Of a stretch of 64,000 bases of DNA, positions 48,419 through 57,565 are shown piece by piece. The notes beneath the pieces were generated by a model. It was not told where the DNA came from and ran no database searches. It saw only the letters and a program-made list of their open reading frames with translations. The stretch's first letter is position 1, and each line of letters starts with the position of its first letter. The position numbers and the translations under genes are program-made. Source of the stretch: Bog-159 sp963738375 (GTDB lineage: Bacteria > Acidobacteriota > Terriglobia > Bryobacterales > Bryobacteraceae); assembly GCA_963738375.1 (NCBI GenBank), contig CAVTWL010000007.1, positions 124,001-188,000 of the forward strand. Direction: 5' to 3'.

Positions 48419-50593
48419 TCAGAACGTGGAGACAAACGGAATGCGCCACTTGCGGCCGGCTTCCTTGGGCTTGAACAGGATGACGGGCGGCTTATCGGTG
48501 GGCTTGGATTCTTCGAACTCGGCGGCAGTTTCGGGGATCGCGGCCGATGCGGCGGCGACCGGTGCTTCGGTGTGATCCGGCACGTGGACAGGTTCGGGTT
48601 TCTGCATCACGTGGATGCCGGTTTCGGGGGTCTGTTCGGCTTTGGCTTTGGCTTCGGGTTCGGGCGCAGGGTGGACGACGGTCGGCTGGGGTTCGACGGG
48701 TTCGGGGTGCGCTGCTTGGACGTGGACCGGCTCGACGTGCGCCGGTTCGACGTGTACGGGCTCGTGCACGGCTACCGGCGGAGGCGGCGGTTCCACGTGT
48801 GCTGGTTCGAGAAGTACTGGTTCGACAAGGGCAGATTCGACGTGGACCGCGGCTACAGGCTCGGCGGCGGCGCGCGGCGCGGGCTTTTCGAACAGTTGAC
48901 CGATGCCGGCGATCAGGTCGAGAACGCTTTGTTCGGCGCTGGTGGATTTCTGACGAAGGCCGGTGATGCTTTCGGCCTGCTGGACCGGCGCGGGCGGCGC
49001 GTAGGAGCGCTGCTGCAGGCGGCTTTCGAGCGCTTGCCAGACGCGCTCCACGGCGATATTGACGGTTTCGTCAGCGCTGTGCTGCACCTTCTGTTCCAGC
49101 ACCTGGATGCGGGCTTCCAGAAGAGAGGTATATTGAAGCGCCTTATCCAACTCGGGCGAACGGGCGGAGGTTCGATCCTCGAGGGCATGGATTTCGGCGG
49201 CGAGCCGGGATTCGAGCGACTGGCGCAAGCCGGAGATGGCTGTATCGATCTGGGCGGGGATGTTTTCGGCCGCGTGCAGGCGGGCGTCCATGGCGGACAA
49301 ATCGGCGTGCAGTTTGGAGACGCTCACTTCGTGCGTCTGGTTGAGGCGAGCTTCGGTGGCGGCCAAGTCGGCCTGCAGTTTGGAGACTCCCTGCTGCAGT
49401 TCGGGCGTCTTGGATTCGGCGGCGAGCTGACGGCGGAATTGCTCCTGCGATTCGGCGACACGCGCTTCGGTCTGGTGGAGCTGAGCGGTGTGGCGTTCGT
49501 CGATGCCTTGCAGTTCGACGGCCATGCGGGCGTCGAGGGACTCGCGGACGGCGTCGACGATGGCTTTGATTTTCGGGGGCAGCTCTTCCTGCAGCGCGGT
49601 GAGCTTCTGGTCGAGGGCGCCGACTTGTTCGGCATGCGCACGGAGGTTATCGTCGATGGCCTGCTTGAAGCCAGCGGCGTGGGGGGATTCGGCGCGCAGG
49701 GCTTCGAGGGCATGTTCGAGCGCGGCGGTGCGCGCGGTGGCCTGCTGTTCGCCGGCGGTGATGCGGGCGTCCATGGAGGCTTCCACGGCTTCGACGATCT
49801 GGCGGATCTTGGGCGGAAGTTCTTCGCGGAGAGTGGTGAGCTTGGTTTCGAGCTGCTGGAGGGCCTGATGCAGAGGGGCGGCCTGACTTTGCTGGTGGGC
49901 GGCCAGTTCGTGCAACTCGGCGGTGAGCTTGCCAGAGAGCGCTTCGACTTCGCCGCGCAGGCTGGTTTGAAGTTCGGCCAGTTTTTCGGGGGCGATGCCG
50001 CGCGCGGAGACGCGGTTTTCGAGTTCAGTCAGTTCCAGCGCCACGCGCGCTTCCATGGATTGCCGGACGGCTTCGATGATCTCGCGGAACTTGGCCGGCA
50101 GGGCTTCCTGCAGGGCGGAGAGCTTCTGGTCGACGCCGGAGATCTGGTCGGCGCTGGATTGCTGGGCGGCCGTCACATACTCGCGCACCTGGCCTTCGAT
50201 GGTTTGAATGGCTTTTTCGACGGCATTGGTTTGAGCCGCGGTGTGAGTATCGACGGCCTTGAGGTCGAGCGCGACCTGGGCATCGATTTCCGCCAGACGC
50301 CGGTCGACTTGGCCGACGTGCTCGGTGAGGCGCGCTTCGAGCGCCACAATCACCTTTTCGAGAACACGGCCATCCAATCCCTCGCCGAACTTGGCCAGGG
50401 AATCCTTATCAATCGTTTGTATATGGTCGTCCACTTTTCTCAGCCTTTCCGCCAGAGGACCAAGATCGGTCATGGTATCCTCCCGGGTTTTAGAAGGTCC
50501 TTGCGCGAGCTTCATAGCCACGCCAAACAAGAGGCCATCGCCGAACGCAACGGCGAGGTTCTTGAGGAACGAGGACTGACTGGACTTCTCCAT
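48419..50593 (-). CDS. Long coiled-coil protein with repeats and His-Pro-rich tail, function unknown
   Basis: A 724-residue protein with no recognised family. Residues 1-40 are hydrophobic with Lys and Gly (LAVAFGDGLLFGVAMKLA). Residues 45-530 are almost all helical and coil-forming. They contain repeats around residues 165, 259, 338, 445 and 511 of the type LDQKLTALQEELPPK followed by IVEAV and SMDAR. From about 545 to 690 it is Ala/Pro/Glu/Val-rich with repeated HVEP units (HVEPAHVEPVHVQ). A basic end (KEAGRKWRIPFVSTF) closes it. A role in cell-envelope, partition or polymer scaffolding is possible but unproven. It resembles apolipoprotein-like bacterial coils. Confidence 0.6.
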   Translation of the reverse strand: MEKSSQSSFLKNLAVAFGDGLLFGVAMKLAQGPSKTREDTMTDLGPLAERLRKVDDHIQTIDKDSLAKFGEGLDGRVLEKVIVALEARLTEHVGQVDRRLAEIDAQVALDLKAVDTHTAAQTNAVEKAIQTIEGQVREYVTAAQQSSADQISGVDQKLSALQEALPAKFREIIEAVRQSMEARVALELTELENRVSARGIAPEKLAELQTSLRGEVEALSGKLTAELHELAAHQQSQAAPLHQALQQLETKLTTLREELPPKIRQIVEAVEASMDARITAGEQQATARTAALEHALEALRAESPHAAGFKQAIDDNLRAHAEQVGALDQKLTALQEELPPKIKAIVDAVRESLDARMAVELQGIDERHTAQLHQTEARVAESQEQFRRQLAAESKTPELQQGVSKLQADLAATEARLNQTHEVSVSKLHADLSAMDARLHAAENIPAQIDTAISGLRQSLESRLAAEIHALEDRTSARSPELDKALQYTSLLEARIQVLEQKVQHSADETVNIAVERVWQALESRLQQRSYAPPAPVQQAESITGLRQKSTSAEQSVLDLIAGIGQLFEKPAPRAAAEPVAAVHVESALVEPVLLEPAHVEPPPPPVAVHEPVHVEPAHVEPVHVQAAHPEPVEPQPTVVHPAPEPEAKAKAEQTPETGIHVMQKPEPVHVPDHTEAPVAAASAAIPETAAEFEESKPTDKPPVILFKPKEAGRKWRIPFVSTF

Positions 50594-50719
50594 AAAACAT
50601 AATTAGCACGGAATGTTCCAGTACATAAAGAAGAATCTATGTTTTAGCTTCGCAAGTGTTTGAAATATCTCGCTCTATGTAGAGTTGCAGCGGTCTGCTT
50701 CTCCTCTTAGATTATAGTT

Positions 50720-50736
50720 GGGAAAAGGCTTTTCCC
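50720..50736. other. GGGAAAA-TTTTCCC stem-loop in the mgtC leader
   Basis: A perfect 7-bp inverted repeat GGGAAAA (50720-50726), loop GGC, TTTTCCC (50730-50736). It is 37 bases before ATG 50774. The AT-rich stretch just upstream (TTAGATTATAG) may hold the -10 box. The hairpin could be an operator or a leader structure. Confidence 0.4.
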
Positions 50737-50743
50737 GCACCGT

Positions 50744-50764
50744 TTGTTATCCAAGTTGTTATCC
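50744..50764 (+). repeat. Tandem TTGTTATCC repeat before mgtC
   Basis: TTGTTATCC occurs at 50744-50752 and at 50756-50764, 12 bases apart, immediately before the ATG at 50774. The spacing is slightly more than one helical turn. It may be a direct-repeat operator or cover the ribosome site; no clear Shine-Dalgarno is present. Confidence 0.4.
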
Positions 50765-50773
50765 TTAGTCAAA

Positions 50774-51247
50774 ATGGATTTCTTCGGCGCCCTGATCGAC
50801 TGGCACGTATTCTTGACTTACGCGGGCAAGGTCTTGCTGGCGTATTTGCTGGCGCTGCCGATTGGATGGGAGCGGGAGAAGGTGCAGCACAGCGTGGGGC
50901 TGCGGACGTTTCCTCTGGTGGCGATGGCGAGCTGCGGGTATGTGCTGCTGGCGGATTCGATGGCTGGGGGCAGCCCGTCGGACCGATCGAGGATTATCCA
51001 GGGGCTAACCACGGGAATCGGATTCATTGGCGGGGGGGCGATCATGCGCAGCCGGGGCAACGTGCACGGTACTGCCACGGCGGCAAGCATCTGGAATACG
51101 GGCGTAATTGGGGCGGCGATTGCCCAAGGGCGGGTGGAAATCGCTATCGTCCTGAGTTTATTGAACTTAATTACACTGCATTTGCTTGGACCGAAGAAGG
51201 AGCGCGGCACCCTGGTGAAACCGCGCGGGACCCAGGCGGATCAATGA
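50774..51247 (+). CDS. MgtC/SapB family membrane protein
   Basis: A 157-residue inner-membrane protein with four or five helices. Hallmarks are LALPIGWEREKVQHSVGLRT, cut here to LALPIGWERE, then LRTFPLVAMASCGYVL, TTGIGFIGGGAIMR and VHGTATAASIWNTG. MgtC-type proteins in pathogens regulate F-type ATPase and survival at low Mg2+; in free-living bacteria the role is less clear. ATG 50774 is chosen over the TTG at 50744, which lies in the direct repeat. The next gene overlaps its stop (ATGA). Confidence 0.9.
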   Translation: MDFFGALIDWHVFLTYAGKVLLAYLLALPIGWEREKVQHSVGLRTFPLVAMASCGYVLLADSMAGGSPSDRSRIIQGLTTGIGFIGGGAIMRSRGNVHGTATAASIWNTGVIGAAIAQGRVEIAIVLSLLNLITLHLLGPKKERGTLVKPRGTQADQ

Positions 51248-51909
51248 GCTGGAAAGTGGCGTTGACTTATAACGAGCCGCATAAGGTCGCGCCGTATGCG
51301 GAGGCGCTGCGGCAAGCGGGCATTGATGCTGCGCCGGTTTCGGCGGAAGATCGGCGGAAGTTGGCGGGTTGGCGGGGATTATTGCTGACGGGCGGCACGG
51401 ATTTGAATCCGGCCCTGTATGGGGCGGGGGCTTTGCCGACCGACGAGGAACCGGACGATGCGCGCGATTTGATGGAGGCGGATCTGTTGCGGGAGGCGCT
51501 CGAGAAGGATCTGCCCGTGCTGGCGATCTGCCGGGGGATGCAGTTATTCAATGTTGCGCATGGCGGGACGCTAATACAGGATTTGCCGGATGCACGGGCG
51601 CATGTGGTGCGCGGGCCGGACGCGGCTCTGCCCGCGCACGAAGTCATCGTGGAACCGGGGACGCGGTTGGCGGACATCTTGGGGGCGGGCGCGCACGCGG
51701 TTAATTCGAGGCATCATCAAGCGGTCGGCCGCGTTGGGGACAAGTTACGGGTGTCGGCGCGGTCGGCTGGGGATGGGGTGATTGAAGGGGTGGAACGCGA
51801 GGACCGGCGGTTTGCGGTTGCGGTGCAATGGCATCCGGAAGATCAGGCGCGGGTAAATGCCGAACAACGTAAGCTGTTTCAGGCGTTTGCAAAGGCGTTA
51901 CAGCAGTAA
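51244..51909 (+). CDS. Class-I glutamine amidotransferase, gamma-glutamyl-GABA hydrolase-like
   Basis: A 221-residue protein of the PuuD-type peptidase C26. It has the oxyanion strand LLLTGGTDLNPALYG, nucleophile Cys96 in LAICRGMQLFNV, and HHQAV and AVQWHPED with the catalytic His and Glu. PuuD-type enzymes hydrolyse gamma-glutamyl-GABA in putrescine breakdown. Other C26 enzymes cut related gamma-glutamyl amides, so the exact substrate is open. It is translationally coupled to mgtC, an unusual partner. Confidence 0.85.
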   Translation: MSWKVALTYNEPHKVAPYAEALRQAGIDAAPVSAEDRRKLAGWRGLLLTGGTDLNPALYGAGALPTDEEPDDARDLMEADLLREALEKDLPVLAICRGMQLFNVAHGGTLIQDLPDARAHVVRGPDAALPAHEVIVEPGTRLADILGAGAHAVNSRHHQAVGRVGDKLRVSARSAGDGVIEGVEREDRRFAVAVQWHPEDQARVNAEQRKLFQAFAKALQQ

Positions 51910-51911
51910 AG

Positions 51912-52178
51912 CTACTGGACGTTGGGGCGGTTCTGCTCGTTGAGGACTAAGCCGTCGAAGATTGCCAGGACCTGCTTGCGATAGGTGTACACGCGCTGGA
52001 GATTCTCGCGGAAGTTGGACTCGAAGTCGTGCGCTCTCATCCACTTATCCAGCAGATTGCGGGGCACGTCGATATCCTGACGGAGAGCTTCGACGGTGTG
52101 GCCGCGGAGGAAGAGTCCGTAAAAGAAGGCGGCCTCGCGTTGTGGGGCTAGTGGATCGAATTCGTCTCGTACCGTCAT
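51912..52178 (-). CDS. Small helix-turn-helix-like protein, conserved hypothetical
   Basis: An 88-residue protein: MTVRDEFDPLAPQREAAFFY (20 residues), then a probable helix-turn-helix, GHTVEALRQDIDVPRNLLDKW, cut here as GHTVEALRQDI and VPRNLLDKW. A basic C-terminal helix follows (FRENLQRVYTYRKQ). Proteins of this size and pattern occur in Acidobacteriota. The HTH suggests DNA binding, but this is inference. It is convergent with the amidotransferase gene (gap 2 bases). Confidence 0.6.
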   Translation of the reverse strand: MTVRDEFDPLAPQREAAFFYGLFLRGHTVEALRQDIDVPRNLLDKWMRAHDFESNFRENLQRVYTYRKQVLAIFDGLVLNEQNRPNVQ

Positions 52179-52288
52179 AAACTACGGTCTGGAAAATGCC
52201 AGTATAGCCGCGCCGCCGGGATTCGCGCAAGTACCCTCGATTCGACGGCAGGGAGTTAACTTAAGGGACGCAGAGCCGTCTAATCCGG

Positions 52289-54773
52289 ATGCAACCGATT
52301 TTCGGAAGTAGCCGCCGGGACTTGCGATTCGCCGCCCGCAACCTGATGCGTTCGCCCGGCTTCACGCTGGTGGCGGCGCTGACGTTGACAGTAGGGATCG
52401 GCGCGAATACGGCCATCTTCAGCCTTATCGACGCAGTGCTGCTGCGTCCGCTGCCGTTCCGGGCGCCGGGGCAACTGGTGCGGTTGTATGAGACCGAGGC
52501 GGCGCCGGGCAATTATCCGTTTGCGGGTCCGGATTTCGACGACTGGCGGGCGCAGAACAAGACCTTTCAGGACATGAGCATGTTCGGCTGGTCCGGGGAT
52601 ATGAACATGAGCGGGGAAGGGCGCCCGGATCATGTGCTGGCTGTGCCGACACAGGCGAATTTCTTCGCGCTGTTAGGGGTACAACCGCTGATGGGGCGCA
52701 CTTGGCTGCCGGACGAGGACCAGGAGGGGAAAGAGCAGGTCGCGGTGCTGAGCTACGGTTTGTGGCGCGAGCATTTCGCGGGTGACCCGGGAGTGATTGG
52801 GCGCAACATCTCGCTGAACGCCAGGAAATACACGATCATCGGCGTAATGCCCGCCAGTTTTCGCTATCCATTCCAGACGCAGATGTGGATCCCGCTGGAC
52901 AGGCACCCGAATTCGTATATGAACAAGCGGGGCAGCCACTGGGCCAACGCCATCGGGCGGATGAGACCGGGCGTTTCGCTGGCTTCGGCGCGGGCGGATT
53001 TGAAGATTCTTTCGGGGCGGCTGGAAAAGGCGTATCCGGATTCAAACGATAGAGTCGGCTCGTCGCTGGTGGCGCTGCACGACGACTTGGTGGGCGAGTC
53101 GCGCGCTTCGCTGCTGACGATGCTTTCGGCGGTGGGACTGGTGCTACTGATCGCGTGCGCGAATGTGGCGAACCTGCTGTTGTCGCGAGCGGTGGCGCGC
53201 CAAAAGGAGATGGCGGTGCGCAGCGCACTTGGGCGCGGCGCGGAGCCGGTTGATCCGGCAGTTGTTGACGGAGAGCCTGCTGTTGTCGGTGACGGGCGGA
53301 GCGCTGGGGCTGGCGCTGGGGTGGATCCTGATTTCGGTGGCATCGCAGGCGAAGAATCTGGCGCTGCCGCATTTCACCGTGATTCGCCTGAATCCGGAAG
53401 TGCTGGCGTTTACCTTCGGGCTGGCGGTTGCGACGGGAGTTCTGTTCGGGCTGGCGCCGGCGCTGCGGCTGTCGCGGCCGGATTTGCATGGGGATTTGAA
53501 GGGGGGAGCGGGCAGTTCGATCAGCCCGGGCAAAAGGCGGCGATTCCTGAGCGACGCGCTGGTGGCGGGCGAGATGGCGCTCTCGCTGCTGCTGCTGGTT
53601 TCCGCCGGTTTGCTGTTGAAAGATTTTGCGCGGCTGCGGAGCATGGATATCGGAGTCAGGCCGGACGGGGTATTCACGGCGGCAGTGCGGCTGCCGGAGA
53701 CGCAATACAAGAAGACGGCGCAGACGATGGAGTTTGGGCAGTCGCTGCTGGAGAAATCGCGCCAGATCGCGGGCGTGGACGGCGCGGCGCTGAGCGACCG
53801 GCTGCCGCTGGAGGGCGGCAGCAACTACTTCGTCAAGCTGCGCGGGCAGACGTCCACAAAGAGCAATCTGCTGGTGGAAACGCATGCGGTGACGCCGGAA
53901 TATTTCCGGACCATGGGGGTGCGGCTGGTAGCGGGACGCAACTTCGAAGCGGCGGACGCGCAGCGCATGATGGCGCTGATCAAAATATACGAGGACCTCG
54001 CGCCGGGCGCGAACATTCCCGATGCACAGGGGGATGCGACGATCACGCCAACAGTGATCAACCAGGCGATGGCGACGGCGTTCTGGCCGGGGAAAAGCGC
54101 GCTGGGACAGATGTTCTCGCAGGGGAGCGATCACGGGCCGTGGAAGCAAGTGGTGGGGGTGGTGGGCGATGTGCGGCAATGGGGACTGACTCATAAGCCG
54201 GTGCCGGAAGCTTACGAACCCTTCACCGGCGATAGCCGATTCTTTTTGGTGCTGCACACGGCGCGCGATCCTCTGAGCCTGACGGCGGAGGCGCGGCGCG
54301 CGTTGGGACAGGTGGACGCATCGCTGCCTTTGTTCTCGGTGCGGAGCATGGACCAGGTGATTGGAGAAAACGCGCAAGGCGCGCAGTTCCTGAGTCTGCT
54401 GGTGGGATCGTTTGCGGCGCTGGCGGTGCTACTGGCTGCGATCGGGATTTACGGTGTGCTTTCGTTCGTAGTGACGCAGCGGACGCGAGAGATCGGGATT
54501 CGGATGTCGCTGGGAGCGGGCCGAGGGCAGGTGTTGGGGCAGGTGATTTTTGAAGGAATGAAGTTGGCGGCGGCAGGCTTTGCGTTGGGCGGGGTTGGGG
54601 CTTTGGCGACAGGCCGGTTGCTGGCCAGTCTGCTGCACGACGTGAAGCCGGGCGATCCGGCGATTTTTGCGGCTACCGCGGGTTTTCTGACGGTAGTGAC
54701 GCTGGCGGCCTGTTATGTACCGGCGCGGCGGGCGGCCAAGATGGATCCGATGAAGGCGCTGCGGTATGAATAG
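52289..54773 (+). CDS. ADOP-type double-domain ABC permease, one frameshift
   Basis: An orphan permease of about 828 residues with two MacB/FtsX modules, as in the acidobacterial duplicated orphan permeases. The N-terminal module has DLRFAARNLMRSPGFTLVAA and RQKEMAVRSALGR with three helices. The C-terminal module ends with TQRTREIGIRMSLGAGRGQV and PARRAAKMDPMKALRYE. The frame shifts near 53232: ALGRGA should continue as RSRLIRQLLTESLLLS. The shift is repaired by adding back GC in GGCGCGGAG. No ATPase is adjacent, as usual for this group. Such permeases probably secrete or sense envelope-active compounds. Confidence 0.92.
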
Positions 54774-54779
54774 GGGCAG

Positions 54780-55517
54780 TTATGCGGTGCGGGCTTGCAC
54801 GGGCCGCAATGGCGACGACTGGGCGGGGACTGCGGCTGGGACGGCCATGAAGCGGGCCAGGTACAAGCGATAGAACAGGAATATCATGCCCATGGCCGGC
54901 ATGATGAGGAGTGCCGGCGACCATCCGAACTGGCGGCCGGACGCAGCCACCAGGCCGGCGACAACGCCTCCGAGCAGGTAGTAGGGGAAGGCGACCAGGT
55001 AGCATTGCTGCCAGACGGCCGTGAGAGATTCCCTTTTCACGAGGGAGAGGACGCCGGAGACCAGCAGCGAGTTGGCCAGGAAGTAGACGCAGGTAGCGAC
55101 GGCTACCAGAATGGCTACGGAGTCGAGGTGCAATCGACTGCGCACCAGGCCAGCGGCGCCGAAGGCCAACAGCGCGGCGACCGCTACGGCTGAAACGCTG
55201 AAGACAACTTGTGTAGAAGTGGGGCGGACCTTGACCCGCCAAAGACACTGCAAGACCACGCCGGCAGCGGCAATGGACATGGTCTCGGGCAGGGTCAGCT
55301 CCGAGATGGATAGCAGAACGAAGACGAAACCGAGGGACATGGTTCCGGTGAGCCCCGGCAAGCGCAGCTTCAGCATGGCAGCGAGCAACGAGAGCAGAAA
55401 GTAGATGCCGAAGCGGAACAGATCGCGAGGCCGCGCGGGTAGCAGGAAGGCATACGCCATGGCTGCGATGCCTGCCGCACTTACCACCGAGATGTAGGAC
55501 TTTGCTTGCGTTGGCAC
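54780..55517 (-). CDS. Polytopic membrane protein, MASE-like, function unknown
   Basis: A 245-residue protein with about six to eight helices and short loops (for example LLSLLAAMLKLRLPGLTGTM and AVAALLAFGAAGLV). The pattern resembles the membrane-sensor half (MASE type) of acidobacterial diguanylate cyclases and HD-GYP proteins, here without an output domain. The GTG start is at 55517. It is convergent with the ADOP gene (6 bases apart) and follows the S8 gene on the same strand (42 bases). Confidence 0.6.
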   Translation of the reverse strand: MPTQAKSYISVVSAAGIAAMAYAFLLPARPRDLFRFGIYFLLSLLAAMLKLRLPGLTGTMSLGFVFVLLSISELTLPETMSIAAAGVVLQCLWRVKVRPTSTQVVFSVSAVAVAALLAFGAAGLVRSRLHLDSVAILVAVATCVYFLANSLLVSGVLSLVKRESLTAVWQQCYLVAFPYYLLGGVVAGLVAASGRQFGWSPALLIMPAMGMIFLFYRLYLARFMAVPAAVPAQSSPLRPVQARTA

Positions 55518-55559
55518 AAGTCACCTAGTCGGGTACGAAATGAGCCGGATGGGACGCGG

Positions 55560-57407
55560 TTACTGGTCGCCGTCGTCAGCGGCCATGGGTTGCAGCAGCG
55601 AGGTAGGCAGAGTCGCGGTGCCCCAAACGATGTTCGTCGGGGTGACCCACGCCGCGCCGGTTCCCGCCCACAGAATCGAGTAGGCATTCAAGGTCTGGCC
55701 GGTGAGCACGGAAGTGCCCCAGACGATGTTGGTGCCCCAAACGATGTTGGTTCCCCAGACGATGTTGGTGCCCCACACGATGTTGGTGCCCCAGACGATG
55801 TTCTCGGCGAACATCAGTGTAACTTGGCCGTTGGAATTCATGACGGCGAGCGGTGAGATGGCGGGAACGCCGACTGTGTCGGTGCTGGCGAGGGCCGCGG
55901 CGACATTGACCTGTCCGGCGCCGATGGTGAAGATGTCGGAGATATTGTTGTAGCTGATATTGTGGACGAAGTCGTGGGCGTTGGTGTAGAGGGAGAAGCT
56001 TTTGGTGGCGGTCTTCATCAGGCGCGCTTTTACCTGGTCGGGGTTGAGCGAGGGATATTTCTGGAGCAAGAGGGCGGCCGCGCCGCTCACGACCGGAGTT
56101 GCCATGCTGGTGCCGCTCAGGGTGAAGTATTTGGTCGACGTGCCGGAAGGGCTGCCGGACTCGTAGTAAGAATTCGCCGTCAAGGTGGATGAGTAGGTAG
56201 TGGCCAGGGTATTATTCGGGGCCATGAGGGAGACGATGTTGTTGCCGGGCGCGACGAGGTCGGGCTTGGCGATGTGATCGATGGCGGTGGGTCCATCGGA
56301 GCTATAGCTGGCGATGGTGTCGCCGGCAACATTGGTGGATCCGTGGGTGCTGGTGGCGCCGACAGTGATGACATAAGGATCGTTACCGGGAGAGGTAATG
56401 GTACCGTACAGGGGCAGGCTGCCGAGAATGTTACGGCCGGCGTTACCGGCGGCGACGACTACGACGATGCCGCTGCTCCAGGCTGCTTCGGCGGCCTGGC
56501 AGAGAGGATCGAGCTTGTAACTTTCAAAAACCTGCTGGCCGACGGAAAGATTGATGACGCGGATGTTGTAGGCGCTCTGCAGGCTGATGGCCTGGTCGAT
56601 GGCGGCGACCACATTACTGGCGGAGCCGGCGCCGTTCTGATCGAGAACCTGCAGGTTGATGATGTTCACGTTGGGGGCCATGCCGTTGAAGGTGCGGGTG
56701 AAGCCGGAGCCTGTGGAATCCTTGCCATTGGAGCCGATAATGCCGGCGACGTGAGTGCCGTGGCCGTAGAGGTCGGTGCCGGTGAGTCCGGAGACGTAGC
56801 TCTGGCTGTAAACGATGCGGTTGGCGCCAGTGGACGACTTGAGGTCGTCATGCGCGTAGACTCCGCTGTCGATTACCGCGACGCCGACGCCCGTTCCGTT
56901 GTAACCGGACTGCCAAGCGGTGTTGGCGCCGACTGTCTGGGTGGTGACGTCGAGAGTCCCGGCGAGGGCGCGATTGGGCGACATGTAAGTGACTTGTGGA
57001 TTCTGCTCGAGGGCCTGGATCTCCGCGGGAGTGAGAATCACGTGCACGGCTTTGACGTGGCGAAACTTACGCACGATCTGGGTGGAAGTGAAGGGCTGCA
57101 GATCGGTGGAAGTGGGGACGCGGGTGAACTGTACGAGCACTCCGATACTCTTCTCGTTAGCCATCATCTGCTGGAGATCGGCCGAGACCTTTGAAGCGGC
57201 CATAGCCATGCCGCAGGCGACGAGCAAGGCTAGCGCTGCCAGGCGGCCGCAGAGGCCGAGCAGGGCGCCGTGTTGCGGACGGAAGACGTCACCCCAGACG
57301 GCGTGGCCGGGGGTGGACGGCGAATCGCAGGCGGCGAAGCTCCGATCGACCGAAGTCAACATTTCTTGTTCTCTTTCGATGGCGTGAATTTGATTTGGCT
57401 CGTACAT
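55560..57407 (-). CDS. Exported subtilisin-like (S8) protease with NIVWGT repeat tail
   Basis: A 615-residue secreted serine protease. A long N-terminus holds a hydrophobic segment at about 48-70 (GALLGLCGRLAALALLVACG). It is followed by an inhibitor I9-like propeptide (VLVQFTRVPTSTDLQPF). The catalytic residues are Asp180 (VAVIDSGV), His216 (YGHGTHVAG) and Ser434 (LSGTSMATP), with Asn322 at the oxyanion site. All are present. The C-terminus has five NIVWGT units in a row and a sixth copy later, a rare feature. ATG 57407 is taken as the start. MLTSVDRS at residue 16 is an alternative. Confidence 0.9.
   Translation of the reverse strand: MYEPNQIHAIEREQEMLTSVDRSFAACDSPSTPGHAVWGDVFRPQHGALLGLCGRLAALALLVACGMAMAASKVSADLQQMMANEKSIGVLVQFTRVPTSTDLQPFTSTQIVRKFRHVKAVHVILTPAEIQALEQNPQVTYMSPNRALAGTLDVTTQTVGANTAWQSGYNGTGVGVAVIDSGVYAHDDLKSSTGANRIVYSQSYVSGLTGTDLYGHGTHVAGIIGSNGKDSTGSGFTRTFNGMAPNVNIINLQVLDQNGAGSASNVVAAIDQAISLQSAYNIRVINLSVGQQVFESYKLDPLCQAAEAAWSSGIVVVVAAGNAGRNILGSLPLYGTITSPGNDPYVITVGATSTHGSTNVAGDTIASYSSDGPTAIDHIAKPDLVAPGNNIVSLMAPNNTLATTYSSTLTANSYYESGSPSGTSTKYFTLSGTSMATPVVSGAAALLLQKYPSLNPDQVKARLMKTATKSFSLYTNAHDFVHNISYNNISDIFTIGAGQVNVAAALASTDTVGVPAISPLAVMNSNGQVTLMFAENIVWGTNIVWGTNIVWGTNIVWGTNIVWGTSVLTGQTLNAYSILWAGTGAAWVTPTNIVWGTATLPTSLLQPMAADDGDQ
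55713..55802 (-). repeat. Five tandem 18-bp units encoding NIVWGT
   Basis: Ninety bases encode NIVWGT five times, and another copy lies at 55617-55634. The units are near-identical at the DNA level but differ at third positions (GTC/GTT, ACC/ACT). This indicates that the peptide is conserved by selection and that the copies are not recent. Confidence 0.9.
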
Positions 57408-57517
57408 GATTCGTATTTCCTACGACTTGATTCAGGCATTGCGGGGGCCATGCGGCGGCGCATTCGTATGTTGTTGCAAGTGGGGGGATTGGAGCGACAA
57501 CGGCAGAACGGAGCGCG

Positions 57518-57553
57518 GTGACAAGCGACAGGGCTGTCACAAATTGAGTGACA
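57518..57553. promoter_or_regulatory. Repeated GTGACA / TGTCAC half-sites upstream of the S8 gene
   Basis: GTGACA (57518-57523), TGTCAC (57535-57540) and GTGACA (57548-57553) form an inverted pair plus a third copy, about 110-145 bases before the S8 ATG. They look like a dimer-binding operator, but no regulator is known. The same stretch is also close to the 3' end of the DUF3592 gene. Confidence 0.35.
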
Positions 57554-57565
57554 CGGGTGGCGCGG

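Noticed and set aside
48572..50602. 676-codon plus-strand reading frame opposite the coiled-coil gene
   Set aside because: It mirrors the repeats of the minus-strand gene, is biased to Gly, Phe and Leu, and has no domain. The minus-strand frame has a sensible start, helices and a terminator-like hairpin.
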